A DNA stretch of 64,000 nt, taken from contig NZ_QEKO01000002.1 in NCBI RefSeq assembly GCF_003096595.1, positions 783,892 through 847,891 of the forward strand, given 5' to 3'. The position numbers and the translations under genes were made by a program. Numbering within the stretch: position 1 is the stretch's first letter; each line of letters starts with the position of its first letter. Under the pieces are notes generated by a model. The model was not told the DNA's origin, ran no database searches, and saw only the letters and a list, made by a program, of their open reading frames with translations. This DNA is from Pusillimonas noertemannii. Its GTDB lineage: Bacteria > Pseudomonadota > Gammaproteobacteria > Burkholderiales > Burkholderiaceae_B. Positions 11,142 through 20,000 of this stretch are shown one piece after another.

Positions 11142-11893
11142 CGCAGGAAGACAGCTTTATTTCCCACCTGATCGAGCTGCGCTCGCGCCTGATGAAAGCC
11201 GTCGGGGCTGTTTTGCTCGTATTCATTGTTCTGTTCCTGTATCCGGGCGCCTCGGCCATTTACGACTTCCTGGCCCAGCCCATGCTGGCCGCCCTGCCGC
11301 AAGGCACCCGCATGATCGCCACGGGCGTGATCACGCCCTTCATGGTGCCCCTCAAGGTGACCCTGCTCGCGGCCTTCGTCATTGCCTTGCCGGTGGTGCT
11401 GTACCAGGCCTGGGCCTTCGTCGCCCCGGGGCTGTACAAGCACGAGCAGCGCCTGGCCCTGCCCCTTATTTTTTCCAGCACCGTGCTTTTCCTGCTGGGC
11501 ATGGCATTTTGCTATTTTTTCGTCTTTCGCACGGTCTTTCACTTCATCGCCGGGTTCGCCCCCGAGTCGATCACGCCGGCCCCCGACATCGAGGCCTATG
11601 TCAGCTTCGTCATCACCATGTTCGTCGCCTTCGGCCTTACCTTCGAAGTGCCGGTGGCGGTCGTCCTGCTGGTAAAGGGCGGGGTGGTTACGGTCGAGAA
11701 GCTGCGCGCCGCGCGCGGCTACGTGATTGTGGGCGCCTTCATCATCGCGGCGGTGGTTACGCCGCCCGACGTGCTGAGCCAGTTCATGCTGGCTGTACCC
11801 CTGTGCCTGCTGTTCGAGCTGGGCCTGCTGGTGGCGTCGCGCCTGAAGCCGCGTGAAGCGGCCGACGCTCAAGCCGAAGAAGCCGCCGAATAA
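11138..11893 (+). CDS. tatC: Sec-independent translocase subunit TatC
   Basis: Six-span membrane core of the Tat translocase. 251 residues from a GTG in the GTGA overlap with tatB. Signature SFISHLIELRSRLMKAV at the N-terminus, FYQAWAFVAPGLYKHEQR-like motif (reads YQAWAFVAPGLYKHEQR) in the second loop, and a C-terminus ending in an acidic tail. Convergent with the protease gene that follows on the other strand (31-base gap). Confidence 0.95.
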   Translation: MTQEDSFISHLIELRSRLMKAVGAVLLVFIVLFLYPGASAIYDFLAQPMLAALPQGTRMIATGVITPFMVPLKVTLLAAFVIALPVVLYQAWAFVAPGLYKHEQRLALPLIFSSTVLFLLGMAFCYFFVFRTVFHFIAGFAPESITPAPDIEAYVSFVITMFVAFGLTFEVPVAVVLLVKGGVVTVEKLRAARGYVIVGAFIIAAVVTPPDVLSQFMLAVPLCLLFELGLLVASRLKPREAADAQAEEAAE

Positions 11894-11924
11894 GCCTGCG
11901 CGGGGCCGCCAGGGCCTGTCGGCG

Positions 11925-13100
11925 CTAGGGCTGCCTGTCGCCCAGTTGCAGCGGCGGACGCGACCCGACCCGCAGCGAAAAGTTTTTTTGCTTTCCGGCG
12001 CGCAGCACCTGGATTTCAGTCTTGCTTCCAGGTGCAAGCCGCGCTATCTGGTTCAGGAAGCTTATGGTGTCCGCCACGGCCTCGCCGTGAAGCTCGAGCA
12101 CGATGTCGCCCACGCGCAAGCCCGCCTGGGCCGCCGGCCCGTTTTTCAGCACCCCCGCCACGATCACGCCCTGGCTGGCCTTCAGCCCGAAGGCCTGGGC
12201 GAGGTCGGCGGTGATGTCTTGCGGCTCGATGCCCAGCCACCCGCGGGTAACGTGCCCCTTGGCGATGATTTCTTCGAGTATGGCTTGGGCGGCCGCGGAC
12301 GGTATGGCAAAGCCTATGCCCAGCGACCCGCCCGTTTCGGAATAAATGGCCGTGTTGATGCCCACCAGCCGGCCGTGGACGTCGATGAGGGCGCCCCCCG
12401 AATTGCCGGGGTTGATCGCCGCGTCGGTCTGGATGAAGTTTTCGTAGATATTGATGCCCAGGCGATTGCGTCCCAGGGCCGAGACGATGCCCATGGTGGT
12501 GGTCTGCCCCACCCCGAAAGGGTTGCCTATGGCCAGTACCACGTCGCCCACCTGCAGGTCGTGCGTGCCGTTGAACGTGATGCTGGAAAGGTCGTCGAGG
12601 TCGACCTTGAGCACCGCCAGGTCGCTTTCCGGGTCGGCCCCAATCAGCTTGGCGCGGGCTTCACGGCCGTCGTGCAGGGCAACCTCGATGGCGTCGGCCG
12701 CTTCGATCACATGGTAATTGGTTAGGATGTAGCCGTCGGGCCGCACGATAACCCCCGACCCCAGGGCCGTGGCCTCGCGCTTGCGGGTGAAGCCGGGCAG
12801 GCCGCGCAGCAGCCGCGACAGCTCGGGGTCGTTCAGCAGCGGCGATATGGGCTCGCGGATCTGCTTGGTGGTGTAGACATTGACCACCGCGGGCGCCGCC
12901 CGCGCCACCGCTTCAGCGTAGCTGCCCGCCAGGCCCGGCGCATCGGCGGCGGGGGCCCGCGCGAGCGGCTGGGCGGGCACGGGCGTGCGCTCGAGCCAAT
13001 CGGGCCTAAGCGTGGCCACAATGAATAAAATACCCAGACACACCGTTACCGTTTGGGCGAAGAGCAACCAGAATCGACGCATAAGGCTGGAATCAAGCAT
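11925..13100 (-). CDS. Membrane-anchored trypsin-like serine protease with one PDZ domain (DegS/Do type)
   Basis: HtrA-family periplasmic protease held in the inner membrane by one N-terminal helix (about residues 8-29). Catalytic triad: His130 in LTNYHVI, Asp160 in ESDLAVL and Ser234 in PGNSGGAL. A single PDZ domain follows (about 285-385), as in DegS and unlike two-PDZ DegP/DegQ. 391 residues from the ATG at 13100; an internal ATG at 13082 (MRRFWLLFAQ) is equally possible. The upstream start overlaps the start codon of the divergent Nif3-like gene. Role in envelope stress signalling is inferred only. Confidence 0.88.
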   Translation of the reverse strand: MLDSSLMRRFWLLFAQTVTVCLGILFIVATLRPDWLERTPVPAQPLARAPAADAPGLAGSYAEAVARAAPAVVNVYTTKQIREPISPLLNDPELSRLLRGLPGFTRKREATALGSGVIVRPDGYILTNYHVIEAADAIEVALHDGREARAKLIGADPESDLAVLKVDLDDLSSITFNGTHDLQVGDVVLAIGNPFGVGQTTTMGIVSALGRNRLGINIYENFIQTDAAINPGNSGGALIDVHGRLVGINTAIYSETGGSLGIGFAIPSAAAQAILEEIIAKGHVTRGWLGIEPQDITADLAQAFGLKASQGVIVAGVLKNGPAAQAGLRVGDIVLELHGEAVADTISFLNQIARLAPGSKTEIQVLRAGKQKNFSLRVGSRPPLQLGDRQP

Positions 13101-13875
13101 GAATCAAATCGATACGACCGAACTGAGCGCCTGGCTGGACGAAACGCTTCAGCCGCAACGCTTCCGGGATTACTGCCCCAACGGGCTGCAAGTCGAAGGC
13201 AAGCACAGGATCAGTCACATTATCACCGGAGTCACCGCTTCGCGCGCCCTTCTTGAAGAAGCCATACGGCGAAAGGCCGATGCCGTCTTCGTACACCATG
13301 GATGGTTCTGGAAGAACGAAGACGCGCGCATTGTCGGCGCCAAGCGTGAACGCATCGCCCTGGCCCTGCAGCATGGCCTGAACGTCTTTGCCTACCATCT
13401 TCCCCTCGATGCACACCCCCAGTTGGGCAACAACGCCCAGTTGGGGCGGGTACTGGGCTTTACACCCGACCGCGACGCCGAAGGCAATCCGCGTACCTGC
13501 GGCCCCGACGGCCTGATCTGGCTGGGCCGCTGCGCACAGCCCACCACCCTGCATGAACTGGGGCGGCACCTGGCGCAGACTCTGGGGCGCGAGCCTCTGG
13601 TCCTGGGCGAGCCCGGGCAAAGGGTAGAGCGCATCGCATGGTGTACGGGCGGGGCGCAAGGCATGATGCAGGCCGCCATCGACGCCGGCGCCCAGGCCTA
13701 CCTTACCGGCGAAGCCTCTGAACCCAATTTCCACCTGGCCCATGAAACAGGCGTGGGCTTTATCGGGGCCGGCCACCATGCCACCGAGCGCTATGGGGCG
13801 CAAGCGGTGGGCGAAGCGATTGCAGCCCGGTTCGGCATAAGGGTAGAGTTCGTCGACCTGGCCAACCCGGTGTAG
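13099..13875 (+). CDS. Nif3-like dinuclear metal centre protein
   Basis: NIF3/YbgI/GCH-I type 2 family protein, 258 residues. Family members form hexameric rings with a dimetal site; the cellular role is unsettled. Metal ligands are visible in FVHHGWFW, in YHLPLDAHP (about residue 100) and in the C-terminal HHATERYGAQAVGE. The start ATG at 13099 overlaps in antiparallel fashion the 5'-most start codon of the divergent protease gene, and an AAGG lies about 14 bases upstream. Confidence 0.9.
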   Translation: MNQIDTTELSAWLDETLQPQRFRDYCPNGLQVEGKHRISHIITGVTASRALLEEAIRRKADAVFVHHGWFWKNEDARIVGAKRERIALALQHGLNVFAYHLPLDAHPQLGNNAQLGRVLGFTPDRDAEGNPRTCGPDGLIWLGRCAQPTTLHELGRHLAQTLGREPLVLGEPGQRVERIAWCTGGAQGMMQAAIDAGAQAYLTGEASEPNFHLAHETGVGFIGAGHHATERYGAQAVGEAIAARFGIRVEFVDLANPV

Positions 13876-13913
13876 GCGGACCAGGCCGCTTTGTCCGCCA
13901 GCGCGCGGCGCAC

Positions 13914-14372
13914 TTATTTCTTGAGCAGGTCGCGGATCTCGCGCAGCAGAAGAATATCGTCGGGCGTGGGCTCGGGCTGGGCCTCGGCCACCGCCTGTTC
14001 GCGTTCGACCGCGCGTCGGGCGCGATTGACCGCCTTGACCATCATGAACACCACCAGCGCAAGCAGCAGGAAATTGATCAGGATGGTAATGAAGTTGCCC
14101 CAGCCCAGCACGTTTCCGCCCGCCTCGACGATGGCCTCGTAGCTGCGGGGGCCCGTGTAGTTTTCGGGTTCTTTCAGCACCCAGAAGAGGTTGGTGAAAT
14201 CGACCTGCCCGCCCAGTATGAAGCTGATGATGGGCATGATGATATCTTTCACCAGCGAGTCGATGATCTTGCCGAAAGCCGCGCCGATGATCACACCGAC
14301 GGCCAGATCGATCATGTTGCCCTTGACGGCGAACTCGCGAAACTCAGCCAAAAAACCGCGTGCAGTGCTCAT
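13914..14372 (-). CDS. mscL: Large-conductance mechanosensitive channel MscL
   Basis: Pentameric inner-membrane channel that opens under hypo-osmotic shock. 152 residues: N-terminal [20 protein letters not shown] and pore helix [21 protein letters not shown], described in parts here, then a second membrane helix around residues 90-110 and a charged C-terminal bundle. Convergent with the Nif3-like gene and divergent from petA; the intervening region carries the pet promoter. Confidence 0.95.
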   Translation of the reverse strand: MSTARGFLAEFREFAVKGNMIDLAVGVIIGAAFGKIIDSLVKDIIMPIISFILGGQVDFTNLFWVLKEPENYTGPRSYEAIVEAGGNVLGWGNFITILINFLLLALVVFMMVKAVNRARRAVEREQAVAEAQPEPTPDDILLLREIRDLLKK

Positions 14373-14392
14373 ATGAGATATCCCCTAGTAAT

Positions 14393-14421
14393 TTCACCCG
14401 TCTGCGGGCTAACGCTATAAT
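14393..14421 (+). promoter_or_regulatory. Sigma-70-type promoter of petABC
   Basis: -35 TTCACC (14393-14398), 17-base spacer, perfect -10 TATAAT (14416-14421), 80 bases before the petA ATG. It sits in the divergent spacer between mscL and petA. Confidence 0.75.
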
Positions 14422-14500
14422 ACGCGGTTGAGAGAATATCCAACACTCCAAAATACACTGAATCGCGCTGCCCGATACGGGCACGAACAAGGATACAAGC

Positions 14501-15160
14501 ATGAGTCAGGACAAGTCACAGTTCGACGACGTTTCCGCGGACGGAACGATGGCCATCGATGCCAATCTTCCTCCCGATCCGTCGCGACGCTTCTGGGTGG
14601 CGACCGCCTGTGCAGTCGGCGGTGCCGCCGGCGTCGCAACGGCCGTTCCTTTCGTGGGGTCGTTTGCACCGTCAGCCAGGGCCCGCGCTGCCGGCGCCCC
14701 GGTACAAGTCGACCTCAGCTCCATCCCCGAGGGCCAGATGCGGACCGTCGAATGGCGCGGCAAGCCCGTGTGGGTCCTGCACCGCACCCAGCAGCAGATC
14801 GACGAGCTTCCCAACAACGACCCCTTCCTGGCCGACCCGCAATCCGAGCGCCCCGGCTTCACGCCCGAGTTCGCCCGTAACGAATACCGCTCGCGCGATC
14901 CCAAGTTCTTTGTTGCCGTAGGCATCTGCACCCACCTGGGCTGCTCGCCAACGCCGCACCTGGCCGCCGGCCCCGGCCCCGGCCTGCCCGCCGACTGGGA
15001 AGGCGGTTTTTTCTGCCCCTGCCACGGCTCGGCCTTCGACCTGGCCGGCCGCGTCTACAAAAACAAACCCGCACCCGACAACCTCGAGGTGCCGCCTTAC
15101 GAGTTTTCGGCCGACGGCACGCACGTCACCATTGGTGTCGACGAAAATAACAAGGCCTGA
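14501..15160 (+). CDS. petA: Ubiquinol-cytochrome c reductase Rieske iron-sulfur subunit
   Basis: [2Fe-2S] subunit of the cytochrome bc1 complex, moving electrons from ubiquinol to cytochrome c1. 219 residues: N-terminal region with PSRRFWVATA (Tat-type anchor, membrane helix about residues 33-55), then the cluster motifs CTHLGC and CPCHGS. The Tat system needed to insert it is encoded 3 kb upstream. petB follows after 53 bases. Confidence 0.96.
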   Translation: MSQDKSQFDDVSADGTMAIDANLPPDPSRRFWVATACAVGGAAGVATAVPFVGSFAPSARARAAGAPVQVDLSSIPEGQMRTVEWRGKPVWVLHRTQQQIDELPNNDPFLADPQSERPGFTPEFARNEYRSRDPKFFVAVGICTHLGCSPTPHLAAGPGPGLPADWEGGFFCPCHGSAFDLAGRVYKNKPAPDNLEVPPYEFSADGTHVTIGVDENNKA

Positions 15161-15213
15161 CCCGCATTGAACCATTACGCCTCGTAAGATAGAGATAGAA
15201 AGGAAACGTTTCC

Positions 15214-16602
15214 ATGGCTGGCGAGAAAACCGTCGAAACGACAGGGCTTTTAGGATGGATAGACAGGCGCTTTCCGGCGTCCAAGCTGTTCAAAGAGCAC
15301 ATGTCGGAATACTACGCTCCGAAGAACTTCAATTTTTGGTACTTCTTCGGTTCACTGGCGCTGCTCGTGCTGGTAATTCAGATCGTGACCGGAATCTTCC
15401 TGGTCATGAACTACAAGCCCGATGGCAATCTGGCCTTCGAGTCCGTCGAATTCATCATGCGCGAAGTCCCCTGGGGCTGGCTGATCCGCTACATGCACTC
15501 CACCGGCGCCTCGATGTTCTTCGTCGTGGTCTACCTGCACATGCTGCGGGGCCTGTTCTACGGCTCGTACCGCAAGCCGCGCGAGCTCGTCTGGATCTTC
15601 GGCATGGCCATCTTCCTCTGTCTCATGGGCGAGGCCTTCATGGGCTATCTGCTGCCCTGGGGCCAGATGTCGTACTGGGGCGCTCAGGTCATCGTGAACC
15701 TGTTCTCGGCCATTCCCTTCATCGGCCCTGAACTGTCGCTGTGGATCCGCGGCGACTACGTCGTCTCCGACGCCACGCTCAACCGCTTCTTCGCCTTCCA
15801 CGTCATTGCCATCCCGCTGGTGCTCATCGGCCTGGTCGTGGCGCACATCATTGCGCTGCACGAAGTCGGCTCCAACAACCCCGACGGCGTCGAAATCAAA
15901 GACGGCCCCAAAGACAGCAAGGGGCGTCCGATCGACGGCATTCCCTTCCACCCCTTCTACTCGGTGCACGACCTGGTGGGCGTGGCGGGCTTCCTGATCG
16001 TCTTTGCCGCCATTGTGTTCTTCGCCCCTGAAATGGGCGGCTACTTCCTTGAGTTCAACAACTTCATCCCGGCCGACTCGCTCAAGACGCCTCCGCACAT
16101 TGCGCCGGTCTGGTACTTTACGCCGTTCTACTCCATGCTGCGCGCCATCACGGCCGACTTCACCTGGGTGCTGGCAGCCGCCGCGGTGCTGGGTGCGGTG
16201 GCCATGTTCCTGCGCGGCAACCTGCGCGGCATCTGGCGCATCGTAGTACCGGTCATCCTGCTGGTCGTCGCCGTCCTGCTGCGCGTCATCGACGCCAAGT
16301 TCTGGGGCGTCGTGGCCATGGGCGGCTCGGTGGTCATTCTGTTCTTCCTGCCCTGGCTCGATCACTCTCCGGTGCGCTCGATCCGCTACCGCCCCACCTG
16401 GCACAAATATCTGTATGGCATCTTCATTGTCACCTTCCTGGTGTTGGGCTATCTTGGCACGCAGCCGCCAAGCCCGGTCTTCAACCTGATGAGCCAGATC
16501 GGCACCCTGATCTATCTGGGCTTCTTCCTGCTGATGCCCGTCTGGAGCCGCCTGGGTACGTTCAAGCCGGTTCCTGAACGCATCACGTTCAGCGCTCACT
16601 AA
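15214..16602 (+). CDS. petB: Ubiquinol-cytochrome c reductase cytochrome b
   Basis: Membrane core of the bc1 complex with two b haems and the quinol/quinone sites. 462 residues, about eight to nine transmembrane helices, bacterial long form. Haem ligands lie in RYMHSTGAS...LHMLRG (first pair) and AFHVIAIP...AHIIALHEVG (second pair); the Qo-site PEWY-type motif reads APVWYFTPFYSML, i.e. PVWY. The ribosome site is AAAGGAAA. Cotranscribed with petA and petC. Confidence 0.96.
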   Translation: MAGEKTVETTGLLGWIDRRFPASKLFKEHMSEYYAPKNFNFWYFFGSLALLVLVIQIVTGIFLVMNYKPDGNLAFESVEFIMREVPWGWLIRYMHSTGASMFFVVVYLHMLRGLFYGSYRKPRELVWIFGMAIFLCLMGEAFMGYLLPWGQMSYWGAQVIVNLFSAIPFIGPELSLWIRGDYVVSDATLNRFFAFHVIAIPLVLIGLVVAHIIALHEVGSNNPDGVEIKDGPKDSKGRPIDGIPFHPFYSVHDLVGVAGFLIVFAAIVFFAPEMGGYFLEFNNFIPADSLKTPPHIAPVWYFTPFYSMLRAITADFTWVLAAAAVLGAVAMFLRGNLRGIWRIVVPVILLVVAVLLRVIDAKFWGVVAMGGSVVILFFLPWLDHSPVRSIRYRPTWHKYLYGIFIVTFLVLGYLGTQPPSPVFNLMSQIGTLIYLGFFLLMPVWSRLGTFKPVPERITFSAH

Positions 16603-16620
16603 GGCCATAACACATACGGA

Positions 16621-17472
16621 ATGAACATGATCAAAAAGTTGCTTGGCGTCCTTGCCCTGACCCTGACCTGCTCGGTGGCCGTAGCCGCCGAGGGCGGGTA
16701 TCCGCTCGATCACGCCCCCGACCGCCTCAACAACATGGCTTCGCTGCAAAACGGGGCCAGGCTGTTCGTCAACTACTGTCTCGGCTGCCATAGCGCAAAT
16801 TCCATGCGCTACAACAAGCTTACCCAGCTGGGCCTGACCGAAGACGAAATCAAGAAGAACCTGCTTTTCACCACCGACAAGGTGGGCGATCTCATGACCA
16901 TCGCCCTTACCCGCCAAGACGGTGCGAAGTGGTTCGGCGCCGCGCCCCCCGACCTTTCGGTCATCGCGCGCGCCAAGTCCACCAACCTGGGCCCCACCGG
17001 CGTCGACTATATCTACACCTTCCTGCGCACCTTCTACCGCGACACCACCAAGAAAACCGGCTGGGACAACGCGGTGTTTCCGAGCGTAGGCATGCCCAAC
17101 CCGCTGTGGCAGCTGCAGGGTCCCGTTACCCATACGCACAGCCACACTCACCAGGTCGAGCAAGACGGCAAGACGGTATGGCAGCGCACTTCCACCACCT
17201 ACGATCCGCTGGGCTACACTGAAACCAAGGCCGAAACGCTGCAGAACCATCGCGGCGGCGAAAGCACCCAGCACACTTTCCAGGCCCAGAGCCGCTCCCA
17301 GTCCATCGCGTTCGACAACAACGTGGCCGACCTGGCGAACTTCCTGGGCTGGATGGCCGAGCCTGGCCAGCTGTTCCGCAAGCAGTTGGGCGTGTGGGTG
17401 CTGCTGTTCCTGGGCCTGTTCCTGGTCGTGGCCTGGCGCCTCAACGCCGCCTACTGGAAGCACGTCAAGTAA
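16621..17472 (+). CDS. petC: Ubiquinol-cytochrome c reductase cytochrome c1
   Basis: Haem c subunit of the bc1 complex. 283 residues: signal peptide about 1-23 (cleavage after VAVAA), haem site CLGCH, distal Met ligand in GMPNPLW-type region, and a C-terminal membrane anchor (LLFLGLFLVVAWRLN). Between about residues 165 and 225 there is a hydrophilic insert beginning THTHSHTH and rich in Gln and Thr, which I do not recognise from model cytochromes c1. Followed by a strong terminator. Confidence 0.94.
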   Translation: MNMIKKLLGVLALTLTCSVAVAAEGGYPLDHAPDRLNNMASLQNGARLFVNYCLGCHSANSMRYNKLTQLGLTEDEIKKNLLFTTDKVGDLMTIALTRQDGAKWFGAAPPDLSVIARAKSTNLGPTGVDYIYTFLRTFYRDTTKKTGWDNAVFPSVGMPNPLWQLQGPVTHTHSHTHQVEQDGKTVWQRTSTTYDPLGYTETKAETLQNHRGGESTQHTFQAQSRSQSIAFDNNVADLANFLGWMAEPGQLFRKQLGVWVLLFLGLFLVVAWRLNAAYWKHVK

Positions 17473-17541
17473 ATCCGGCGCTGCCGGCATAGCCCCGGGG
17501 CCAGGCCTGGCGACAGGCCCGCCTTCGGGGCAACGATTCTA

Positions 17542-17578
17542 AAATAGGCGTAAAGTAATACGCCTATTTCATTTTTTT
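17542..17578 (+). terminator. Terminator of the petABC operon
   Basis: Perfect 11-bp stem (17542-17552 with 17559-17569), 6-base loop, followed by CA and seven T residues. A second small hairpin (GAGCAA with TTGCTC, 17579-17594) follows directly and is trailed by another T run before sspA. Confidence 0.85.
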
Positions 17579-17622
17579 GAGCAAGCTTTTGCTCATGTAT
17601 TTTTTGGATGGGATGCCTCGAC

Positions 17623-18231
17623 ATGATGGTTCTCTACTCTGGAACGACCTGCCCCTTTTCGCAGCGCTGCCGCTTTGTGTTGTTCGAAAAGGGCATGGAT
17701 TTCGAAATCCGCGACATCGATCTCTACAACAAGCCCGAAGACATCGCTGTCATGAACCCCTATGGGCAAGTACCCATTCTTGTCGAACGCGACCTCATCC
17801 TGTATGAGTCCAACATCATCAACGAGTACATCGACGAGCGCTTTCCGCACCCGCAGCTCATGCCGGCCGATCCGGTCATGCGCGCACGCACCCGCCTCTT
17901 CCTGTACAACTTCGAGAAAGAGCTTTTCGTCCACGTTTCGACGCTTGAAAACCGCGCCGCACCCGACGAGAAAGCCCTTGAGCACGCGCGCAACAACATC
18001 CGCGACCGCTTGTCCCAGCTGGCTCCCATGCTGCTCAAGAGCAAGTTCATGCTGGGCGAAGAATTCTCCATGCTCGACGTCGCCATCGCGCCGCTGCTGT
18101 GGCGCCTTGACCACTACGGCATCGAACTGCCCAAGAACGCGGCCCCCATCCAGAAGTACGCCGAACGCATCTTCTCGCGCCCAGCCTACATCGAGGCGCT
18201 GACTCCCTCCGAGAAGGTCATGCGCCGCTAA
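17623..18231 (+). CDS. sspA: Stringent starvation protein A (GST-fold)
   Basis: RNA-polymerase-associated protein of glutathione-S-transferase fold, implicated in stress and stationary-phase transcription. 202 residues from ATG 17623 (MMVLYSGTTCPFSQRCR); an in-frame ATG at 17608 would add five residues. The thioredoxin-like N-terminal domain has CPFSQRC and GQVPILVERD; the alpha-helical C-terminal domain has FMLGEEFSMLDVAIAPLLW. sspB follows, the standard pairing. Confidence 0.95.
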   Translation: MMVLYSGTTCPFSQRCRFVLFEKGMDFEIRDIDLYNKPEDIAVMNPYGQVPILVERDLILYESNIINEYIDERFPHPQLMPADPVMRARTRLFLYNFEKELFVHVSTLENRAAPDEKALEHARNNIRDRLSQLAPMLLKSKFMLGEEFSMLDVAIAPLLWRLDHYGIELPKNAAPIQKYAERIFSRPAYIEALTPSEKVMRR

Positions 18232-18243
18232 AAGCCCATGCCC

Positions 18244-18263
18244 GCCGGGGCACGTGCCCCGGC
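18244..18263 (+). promoter_or_regulatory. 20-bp GC palindrome between sspA and sspB
   Basis: A perfect 20-base palindrome (arms GCCGGGGCAC and GTGCCCCGGC) fills the 41-base sspA-sspB spacer and ends nine bases before the sspB start. It would fold into a tight stem close to the ribosome-binding region and may lower sspB translation or block exonucleases; no T run follows, so it is not an ordinary terminator. Confidence 0.5.
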
Positions 18264-18272
18264 CCATTGCCT

Positions 18273-18707
18273 ATGTCCATGCCCGAATCCTCTACCAAGC
18301 CTTATTTGATCCGCGCCCTGCACGAGTGGTGCACCGACAACGGCTATACCCCCCACATCGTCGTCACGGTCGATGCCAACACCGTCGTCCCCCGCGCCCA
18401 CATCCACGACGGACAAATCACGCTCAATATCGGTTCCCTGGCCACCAACCGGCTGGTGCTGGGCAATGAATACATCGAATTCCAGGCCCGCTTCAGCGGC
18501 GTCACCGAGCACATCTTCGTTCCGGTAGCCGCCGTATCGGCGATCTACGCCCGCGAAACCGGCGCGGGCATGGGCTTCGAAGTGCAAGAATCGCAAGCCT
18601 ATCCGGGCACCGAGCCCGCCGCCGACACCAGCGAAACCGAGCAGGCCGAAAAGCCGTCTCCGGACGACGACGATCCGAAACGGCCGCGGCTTACCATCGT
18701 CAAATAA
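18273..18707 (+). CDS. sspB: ClpXP protease adaptor SspB
   Basis: Binds ssrA-tagged proteins and delivers them to ClpXP. 144 residues: substrate-binding domain begins STKPYLIRALHEWCTDNGYTP (recognised as the family start), with HIVV near residue 30, and a C-terminal linker ending in the ClpX-binding motif KRPRLTIVK. ATG 18273 chosen; an in-frame ATG at 18279 and TTG at 18267 exist. No clear Shine-Dalgarno, and a strong palindrome sits just upstream. Confidence 0.94.
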   Translation: MSMPESSTKPYLIRALHEWCTDNGYTPHIVVTVDANTVVPRAHIHDGQITLNIGSLATNRLVLGNEYIEFQARFSGVTEHIFVPVAAVSAIYARETGAGMGFEVQESQAYPGTEPAADTSETEQAEKPSPDDDDPKRPRLTIVK

Positions 18708-18736
18708 ATACGCATCGGCGCTTCAGGGCAAGCGCC

Positions 18737-19204
18737 CTAGCGCGAACCCAGCGACTCGATGTTGTCGTAGATGCGTATGAGCAGGCGCTTGAGGGTAGCC
18801 ACCTCTTCGGCCGTAATGTTGGCCAGCGCAACCCTTTCGTACAGGTCCGCAAGCGGGGCAAGGCGCATTACTAGATCGCGGCCGGGTTCCTGCAGCATGA
18901 CATGCACCGACCGCTTGTCTTTTCGGCCCGGCTCGCGCTTTACCAGGCCCTTTTTTTCCATGCCGGCCACCAGCCGCGACAAAGTCGAGATGTCGATCGA
19001 GGTGTACTCGGCCAGATGAGTCATGCGCTGGGCATCGATGCGCAGCAGCGAGGCAAGCACACGATACATGGGAAGCGTCAGGTTGAACTTGACCAGTTCT
19101 TCGGAGAACGCTTCGCCTATGCGCACCCCCGCCCGATTGAGCAGGTAGGGCACTGCTTTTTCAAGCGCGTAATCGTCAAGTTTGAATTCGCCTTCGACTT
19201 TCAT
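18737..19204 (-). CDS. MarR-family regulator of the gamma-resorcylate locus (inferred)
   Basis: Winged-helix repressor, 155 residues. The MarR DNA-binding core is MTHLAEYTSIDISTLSRLV followed by MEKKGLVKREPGRKDKRS (recognition helix and wing with the DxR motif). It is the last gene downstream of a minus-strand run comprising a flavin reductase and a five-gene ABC importer, 107 bases after the importer ATPase. The gra locus of Rhizobium sp. MTP-10005 is also controlled by a MarR-type regulator, by memory, so this probably senses the resorcylate substrate. Operator candidate: inverted repeat at 24725-24748. Confidence 0.88.
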   Translation of the reverse strand: MKVEGEFKLDDYALEKAVPYLLNRAGVRIGEAFSEELVKFNLTLPMYRVLASLLRIDAQRMTHLAEYTSIDISTLSRLVAGMEKKGLVKREPGRKDKRSVHVMLQEPGRDLVMRLAPLADLYERVALANITAEEVATLKRLLIRIYDNIESLGSR

Positions 19205-19310
19205 GGGGGTGAATCTTTAAATATGCCATCCGCTTCGATTTTACCGGTTAAGGCCGAGGTTCGCGGCCGCCGGCCCTGAACGGACGGGCCGCGGCGGCGG
19301 CTGGCGGGCG

Positions 19311-20000
19311 TTACACACTGAGGTGCCGGCGGCTGAGTTCAGGGTCGGACTGCAGCTGCCCGCTGGTGCCGCTCCAGATGACCCGGCCCTTTTCGATGAT
19401 GTAATGCCTGTCGGCGATTTGCGCCAGGGTATCGATGTTCTTGTCGACGATGAGTATCGACTGCCCTTTTTGCTTCAGCTCGCGAATGCATTGCCAGATT
19501 TCCTCGCGTATGAGGGGCGCCAGCCCTTCGGTGGCTTCGTCAAGAATGAGCAGGCTGGGATTGGTCAGCAAGGCGCGCGAAATGGCCAGCATTTGCTGCT
19601 CGCCCCCGGAAAGCTGCCCTCCCATGGAGCGACGGCGCTCTTTCAGGCGAGGAAACAGCCGGTACGCCTCGGCCAGGTTCCACGGCCCCGGGCCCCGGGC
19701 CGTGGCAACGAGGTTTTCTTCGACGCTGAGATTGGTGGTAACGTGCCTGCCTTCTGGCACCAGACCTATGCCCAGGCGGCAGATGCGGTATGGCGGCATG
19801 CCGGCTATGGCTTGCCCCTGGAAAGTCACCTGCCCCGCCCGGGGCGGGACGATGCCCAGCAGCGTGTGTATGGTGGTGGTCTTGCCCATGCCATTGCGGC
19901 CCAGCATGGTAACCACTTCACCCGCATCCACCAGCAGGGAAATGCCGAACAGCACACGGCTGTTGCCGTAGCCGGACTCAAGGCCTTCGACCCTAAGCAT
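19311..20000 (-). CDS. Branched-chain-type ABC importer ATPase (LivF-like)
   Basis: One of two ATPases of a HAAT-family (LIV-type) importer. 229 residues from ATG 20000; the frame is open further upstream inside the livG-like gene, with which it overlaps by 8 bases. Walker A LGRNGMGKTT, signature LSGGEQQ, Walker B LLILDEATEGLAP, where EATEGL is the LivF hallmark. Transcribed after the other transporter genes. Together with an aromatic decarboxylase and hydroxylase, the likely substrate is an aromatic acid, not an amino acid. Confidence 0.93.
   Translation of the reverse strand: MLRVEGLESGYGNSRVLFGISLLVDAGEVVTMLGRNGMGKTTTIHTLLGIVPPRAGQVTFQGQAIAGMPPYRICRLGIGLVPEGRHVTTNLSVEENLVATARGPGPWNLAEAYRLFPRLKERRRSMGGQLSGGEQQMLAISRALLTNPSLLILDEATEGLAPLIREEIWQCIRELKQKGQSILIVDKNIDTLAQIADRHYIIEKGRVIWSGTSGQLQSDPELSRRHLSV

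Noticed and set aside
15352..17490. A 712-codon open frame on the minus strand across petB and petC
   Set aside because: It lies opposite well-identified cytochrome b and c1 genes, has biased low-complexity composition and no ribosome site; it is a high-GC shadow frame.
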